From: Anaeromicrobium sediminis
GTDB taxonomy: Bacteria > Bacillota > Clostridia > Peptostreptococcales > Thermotaleaceae
Direction: 5' to 3'
Assembly (NCBI RefSeq): GCF_002270055.1
Contig: NZ_NIBG01000032.1
Location: 1-37,497 of the forward strand
Length of the DNA stretch: 37,497 nt
The first letter of the stretch is position 1, and the number at the start of each line of letters is the position of its first letter. Made by a program: the position numbers and the translations under genes. The notes below the pieces were generated by a model. The model was given only the letters and a program-made list of their open reading frames with translations, was not told the origin of the DNA and did no database searches. Below are positions 33,217-37,497 of this stretch, piece after piece.

Positions 33217-33858
33217 CTAAACTTGAATCACTTGAACATGATCTGCTATTATTCTCATTTCACCTTCATCTAATAGTAACCTATAATCAAATTTACCTTC
33301 ATCGCATAAATGAACTTCTTCATATAAACATAACCTAGATATACTATTTTCAGGCATATCCAATACCTTTATTCCCTCAAATAATATTCTAAAGTCTCCA
33401 CCCCTATAGCAGTCATAACAGCATGAACTACCATCTAACTCTATTATAAGTTCATCTTCCTTAGGTCTTTGAATATCTAGTATTATGGCATCATGTATAC
33501 TACATTTTTTAAATTCAACCATGCTTGTTGGCAATGAGTTTGCAATTTCTCTATAATACTGATTATATTCACTACACATATTTTCCCATTTTTCATGAAA
33601 TTTACTTACTAACTCAGGAATTTTTAATTGTAACGCTTCCGATGGACCTTCTTCTGTATATAGCCTTTCCCCATTAGCTATATATTCTCCTAATTCCGGT
33701 ATCATACTTACTATTGCCTTTTGGTATGTAGATTCCTTGTCTTTGAATTGTTCTTCATAAGATTCTCTCCAAAACTTCTTAACATTCTTCTTTTCTCTAA
33801 ATAGAGATAATTCTGTAAGCCCCATTACATCATATAAGTTTCTTTTAAAAAACTTCAT
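33217..33858 (-). CDS. DUF4085-like protein
   Basis: A 213-residue soluble protein starting MKFFKRNLYDVMGLTELSLF, which resembles DUF4085 proteins of clostridia and bacilli. It has a helical N-terminal half and a strand-rich C-terminal half with a Cys cluster, SSCCYDCYRGGDFRILFEGI, and an ending HVQVIQV. No catalytic motif is evident and the role is unknown. ATG 33858 is chosen because GGAGGGG lies five nt upstream; the frame is open nine codons further. Monocistronic, with a terminator two nt after the stop. Confidence 0.8.
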   Translation of the reverse strand: MKFFKRNLYDVMGLTELSLFREKKNVKKFWRESYEEQFKDKESTYQKAIVSMIPELGEYIANGERLYTEEGPSEALQLKIPELVSKFHEKWENMCSEYNQYYREIANSLPTSMVEFKKCSIHDAIILDIQRPKEDELIIELDGSSCCYDCYRGGDFRILFEGIKVLDMPENSISRLCLYEEVHLCDEGKFDYRLLLDEGEMRIIADHVQVIQV

Positions 33859-34087
33859 CCAAACCCCTCCAAAGCATCTTCTCAAGATTATAAACTTTTT
33901 CTTATGATTTTACTATAGACACTATTTATAACAAATAAAGTATTTTAATTTAACAACTATATGCTACATCTATTGAATTACATTTTATTCCACTAATTAA
34001 TTATATCACAGTTGTTCTTCTCATCAAATACAGCATATGCTAATTACTTTCAAATGTAATGGAGGAAATTTTAAATTTCTTAAATAT

Positions 34088-35527
34088 TTATTGTCTTGTC
34101 TTGTCCTGGGTATTTAAATACTTAGGTCTTTTTTTAGCTAGATTTATATCACTAAAAATATAATTTTTCAAGTCTGTAAAATTAAAAGGAGACATAGGAG
34201 CCACATAAGGTACTCCTAAGGTTGTAATAGAGCATAAATTGATTGTAATAAGTGTAAATCCCATAACAAATCCAAACAATCCAAATATACCCGTTATGAG
34301 AATCATAAAAAACTTTAGTATTCTAATTGGATTCATAATAGTATAATCAGGAGCAACAAAGGAGCACATAACAGATAGTGCTACAATAATAACCATAAGA
34401 GGACTAACAAGACCTGCAGCAACTGCCGCTTGTCCAATAACAATGGCTCCAACAATACCAATAGCTGGACCTATTTGTTTTGGAAGTCTTATACTGGCTT
34501 CCCGTAGTATTTCAGCTGTAAATTCCATTAATGTTGCTTCTATAAAAGCATTAAAAGGAACTGTCACCCTAGAACTTGCTATAGCCAAAATATATTGGGG
34601 TGGAAGTATATCCGGATGAAAACTAACCACAGCAACATACAAAGAAGATGCCGTTAATGATACGGCAAGAGCTACTACTCTCAATATTTTAGAAAACATT
34701 GCCAAATACATATTATCATAATGGTCATCACCCACATCTAAAAATTCAATAAAAGTTTTTGGCATAACTAAGGCTAGATTACTACCCTCTACAATAATAA
34801 TAATCTTACCATCAAGTATGTTTGCACATGCCGTATCTGACCTTTCTACAATGCCCACCTGAGGAAACAGGTTAAAAGAGTCGTTTAATATAAATTTTTG
34901 AACATATCCTGATTCAAAAACCCCATCTATATTTATGGATTCTAATTTCTTTCTTACTTCCGTAACATACTTTTTATTTGTAATGTCTTTCATATAAATT
35001 AAACCAACATTGGTCTTTGTTCTTTTCCCAATTCTAAAATGATCTATTTTAAGGTTTTCGTCCTTTATTCTATATCTTATCAATGACATATTATCATCAA
35101 AATTTTCAGTAAAAGAGTCCTTAGACCCCCTTAGGGTAGTATCTATAACAGGTGGTTCAATGGACCTTTTTTCAACCTTCAAAGTATTTGCTACTATATA
35201 CTTATCTTCATTAGGTGTGAAAATAATAGATGCTCCTGCTAAAATGTGATCAAGCATATTATTTTCATCATCATCAGTGGAAATATCATCTATATAAATA
35301 ACGGAATTTACTATTTTATCAATACTAAGAATTTCATCCCTTCCATTTTGTAATATGGGTTTTATAATATTATTTGATAGACTGTCTTTATCTGTAATGT
35401 GTTGAACATATAGTATAAATACGTCCATATTCTTAATGGATAGTTTTCTTGTAGATATTCCTAAATCAGACTGCTTAAATTCTTTCATTTTATCCATAAA
35501 TTTATTTTTAGCTTCCATATTATCCAT
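34088..35527 (-). CDS. Spore germination receptor A subunit (GerAA family)
   Basis: A 479-residue inner-membrane protein of the germinant receptor. The N-terminal cytoplasmic domain is about 270 residues (TRKLSIKNMDVFILYVQHIT; SDTACANILDGKIIIIVEGS); then come about five membrane helices with family landmarks PQYILAIASSRVTVPFNAFI, EATLMEFTAEILREASIRLP, QIGPAIGIVGAIVIGQAAV and DYTIMNPIRILKFFM, ending MSPFNFTDLKNYIF. ATG 35527 follows the GerAB gene by 3 nt, so they form an operon in the order AB then AA, unlike the usual AA-AB-AC. No intact GerAC follows; the 200 nt downstream show none. Confidence 0.94.
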   Translation of the reverse strand: MDNMEAKNKFMDKMKEFKQSDLGISTRKLSIKNMDVFILYVQHITDKDSLSNNIIKPILQNGRDEILSIDKIVNSVIYIDDISTDDDENNMLDHILAGASIIFTPNEDKYIVANTLKVEKRSIEPPVIDTTLRGSKDSFTENFDDNMSLIRYRIKDENLKIDHFRIGKRTKTNVGLIYMKDITNKKYVTEVRKKLESINIDGVFESGYVQKFILNDSFNLFPQVGIVERSDTACANILDGKIIIIVEGSNLALVMPKTFIEFLDVGDDHYDNMYLAMFSKILRVVALAVSLTASSLYVAVVSFHPDILPPQYILAIASSRVTVPFNAFIEATLMEFTAEILREASIRLPKQIGPAIGIVGAIVIGQAAVAAGLVSPLMVIIVALSVMCSFVAPDYTIMNPIRILKFFMILITGIFGLFGFVMGFTLITINLCSITTLGVPYVAPMSPFNFTDLKNYIFSDINLAKKRPKYLNTQDKTRQ

Positions 35528-35530
35528 CCT

Positions 35531-36625
35531 TTATATTTTCTTATCATATTTTTTTACCTTTGTAATTATTAATAATATTAATGGTATTACTCCCGCTGTT
35601 ATCAACCCCAAATAACCAACATAATCCAGTATTTTTCCCACTTCATCAGCAGTCTTAGGTATCTGAGAAACAATAAAAGATGAAAGTATTACAATGAATG
35701 CAAGAATATTAAAATGAATTTTATTATAAAGTTTGTTAATCATAAAAATTGAACCATATGCCCCTAAAGTAATGGTACAAATTATGCACATAATCCATAT
35801 AGTTAAAAAAATACCGTCTATCCTTTCTAAAAACTCAAGACTTTTTATGTCAATCCTTCTTATTGTAGCAAACAATGCGTCTTCATAATGAACAATACCA
35901 TCCACTCCCATAACAGAAATACATGATTCTACATTAAGGATATAACAAAATCCTATAAGTCCTATCATAGCTATTGTGTATTTAAATATTTTTTTATTAT
36001 TCTTATTGTTATCAAAGGGGATAATCACAAGTATTTCTATTCCTAAAAAAGGGACCAGGGTAACTAAAGTTGCTTTTACATATGCCCCCATATGCCCTGC
36101 TACAAAAAAAGGTTTTAAGTTGATTAACTTTCCTTGAGTAAACACAGCTCCATGTATAGTTAAGGCTGCTATGATTATAATAAGACCATATATTTCACAA
36201 ACCCTTCCAATTACACTCAATTTTTTTATTACAGCATAATATACCACTAAAAAAAATATTAAATTTAATGCCCATACGGGAGTCTTTATTAATACCATAA
36301 GTCTAATGGCCTCAGAGGATATTCTTGTTACCATGGTAAAAAGAACAAAAAAATATATAATATATATAATCATGAATATGAATGTGATAAATTTCCCAAC
36401 TAGTATGTTGCTATACTCATATATGGTTTTATTTTCATGTACATATGAAAGGTATGTAATTATATATGTGAAAATCATGGTTATTACTACAGAAATTAAT
36501 AAGGTAAACCATGCTCCTGTACCTGCATTTTCTGTAATATCTTTAGGAAGACCTAAAGTACCATATCCCACTACAATTCCAAAAATAATAAAAGCAATCT
36601 GTCTATTTGTAAGAGATTCATTCAT
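35531..36625 (-). CDS. Spore germination permease (GerAB family)
   Basis: A 364-residue membrane protein with about ten helices, the germinant-binding B subunit. It begins MNESLTNRQIAFIIFGIVVG and ends LIITKVKKYDKKI. ATG 36625 is preceded by GGAGGAG about eight nt upstream. It is very similar to the partial copy at 36829-37497 over their whole overlap (for example HYEDALFATIRRIDIKSLEF is shared) and less so to the orphan at 7433-8524, so the first two are a recent tandem duplication. It is the first gene of an AB-AA pair. Confidence 0.93.
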   Translation of the reverse strand: MNESLTNRQIAFIIFGIVVGYGTLGLPKDITENAGTGAWFTLLISVVITMIFTYIITYLSYVHENKTIYEYSNILVGKFITFIFMIIYIIYFFVLFTMVTRISSEAIRLMVLIKTPVWALNLIFFLVVYYAVIKKLSVIGRVCEIYGLIIIIAALTIHGAVFTQGKLINLKPFFVAGHMGAYVKATLVTLVPFLGIEILVIIPFDNNKNNKKIFKYTIAMIGLIGFCYILNVESCISVMGVDGIVHYEDALFATIRRIDIKSLEFLERIDGIFLTIWIMCIICTITLGAYGSIFMINKLYNKIHFNILAFIVILSSFIVSQIPKTADEVGKILDYVGYLGLITAGVIPLILLIITKVKKYDKKI

Positions 36626-36742
36626 GCCCTTATCTCCTCCCCTTAAATTTATAATTCCCATTAATCTCTATACAATTCCAATTATTTCATTTTATTTAAA
36701 ATTTTAAGGAATGATTTTTTCTTTAAAACCATTCCTTTCACC

Positions 36743-36814
36743 TTACAAATTATTTATAATTTTAGTCTTAACATTCCCATTTATATTGGCCTTTGTGAAC
36801 CTATCTTCCCAATT
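36743..36814 (-). pseudogene. C-terminal remnant of a GerAC lipoprotein
   Basis: Directly after the upstream GerAB copy, an open stretch of 23 codons ends at TAA 36743 and reads NWEDRFTKANINGNVKTKII then NNL. Its pattern (W, F, hydrophobic-x-V-x-V-K-x-I) fits the extreme C-terminus of Ger(x)C lipoproteins. It is preceded in frame by TAG (36817-36815) and there is no room for the other about 350 residues. It appears to be what is left of the C subunit after a deletion. The identification is by position and a short motif. Confidence 0.45.
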
Positions 36815-36828
36815 CTATGATTAATAAT

Positions 36829-37497
36829 TTACCTAGTTTTCTTATCATATTTCTTTACCTTTGTAATTATTAATAGTACCATTGGTATTAATCCTGCTGT
36901 TAACAATTCGAAATAACCAATATAATCCAATATTTTCTCCACCTCATCAACAGTCTTAGGTATCTGTGAAACAATAAAGGATAACAGAATCACAATGAAT
37001 GCAAGAATATTAAAATGGATGTTCTTATACAATTTACTAATCATAAAAATTGAACCATATCCACCTAAAGTAATAGTACAAAATATGGCCATAAGCCATA
37101 AAACTATAAAAATACCATCTATCCTTTCTAAAAACTCAAGACTTTTTATATCAATCCTTCTTATTGTGGCAAATAGTGCATCTTCATAATGAATAATAAC
37201 ATCAACCCCCATGACAGAAATACAGGATTCCAAAACCATTATGTAAAAAATCCCTATAAATCCCATCATACCTATTACGTATTTAAATATTTTTTTATTA
37301 TTCTTCTTTTTATCAAAGGGAATAATGGGAAGTATTCCTAACCCTAAAAAAGGGACTATGGTAACTAGGGTTGATTTTACATATGCACCTATATGTCCTA
37401 CTACAAAAAAAGGTTTTAAATTGATTAACTTTCCTTGAGTAAACACAGATAAATGTAGTGTTATAGCACCTATGATCACAATTAAACCATATATTTC
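36829..37497 (-). CDS. Spore germination permease (GerAB family), 3' part; start outside window
   Basis: The C-terminal 222 residues of a second GerAB-type subunit, in frame to the window edge (first residues EIYGLIVIIGAITLHLSVFT). It matches the GerAB at 35531-36625 nearly residue for residue, including QGKLINLKPFFV, CISVMGVD, HYEDALFATIRRIDIKSLEF and ITKVKKYDKK. A hairpin about 90 nt after its stop (AGGAATG / CATTCCT at 36707-36736) may end its transcript before the next GerAB. Confidence 0.93.
   Translation of the reverse strand, partial: EIYGLIVIIGAITLHLSVFTQGKLINLKPFFVVGHIGAYVKSTLVTIVPFLGLGILPIIPFDKKKNNKKIFKYVIGMMGFIGIFYIMVLESCISVMGVDVIIHYEDALFATIRRIDIKSLEFLERIDGIFIVLWLMAIFCTITLGGYGSIFMISKLYKNIHFNILAFIVILLSFIVSQIPKTVDEVEKILDYIGYFELLTAGLIPMVLLIITKVKKYDKKTR

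Overview
The window is very AT-rich and comes from an anaerobic, endospore-forming, motile low-GC Gram-positive bacterium of the class Clostridia (a Clostridiales or Tissierellales-like organism). This rests on strong GGAGG ribosome sites, GTG/TTG starts, three spore germination permease (GerAB) genes, a GerA-type receptor subunit, a spore-protein-like small gene, a T-box, TPP and guanine riboswitches, and a sigma-54 activator with a perfect -24/-12 promoter. Genus cannot be read from the sequence alone. There is no prophage, intact transposase, CRISPR array, rRNA or tRNA; it is chromosome with housekeeping, signalling and spore genes plus several decayed genes.

Layout. 1-5.1 kb: the end of a sensor kinase converging on a full-length paralogue, two decayed gene remnants around a small rhodanese, and a dCache chemoreceptor. 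5.2-8.6 kb: the C-terminal half of a dead RND efflux pump, a small spore-protein-like gene and an orphan gerAB. 8.7-12 kb: asnA under an asparagine T-box, and an M3 oligopeptidase. 12-14.5 kb: thiD-thiM-thiE thiamine salvage operon under a TPP riboswitch. 14.5-18.3 kb: a CopZ/BFD-like iron-sulfur protein that appears to need UGA read as selenocysteine, UV endonuclease uvsE, small secreted or anchored proteins, a methyltransferase and a DUF1292 protein. 18.4-23.1 kb: isoaspartyl dipeptidase, an NhaC-family transporter and their sigma-54 activator. 23.5-25.1 kb: a histidyl-tRNA-synthetase-like gene behind a histidine leader peptide and attenuator. 25.3-29.8 kb: diguanylate cyclase, an anchored coiled-coil protein, a lipoprotein and FosB. 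29.9-33.9 kb: purine permease with guanine riboswitch, CPBP protease, an IscU/NifU-type scaffold and a DUF4085-like protein. 34-37.5 kb: a rearranged spore germinant receptor locus.

The observations most worth a second look are: (1) an in-frame TGA followed by a hairpin that fits the bacterial SECIS rules at 14.95 kb; (2) a 15-residue leader peptide ending HHHMHH with a terminator and mutually exclusive helices upstream of the HisRS-like gene; (3) a roughly 130-bp four-hairpin repeat present three times, each just after an intrinsic terminator and just before a gene, whose base changes keep pairing (as G-U) on only one strand; (4) a self-contained sigma-54 circuit for an isoaspartyl-dipeptide utilisation operon; (5) a GerAC gene reduced to its last 23 codons inside the germination locus.
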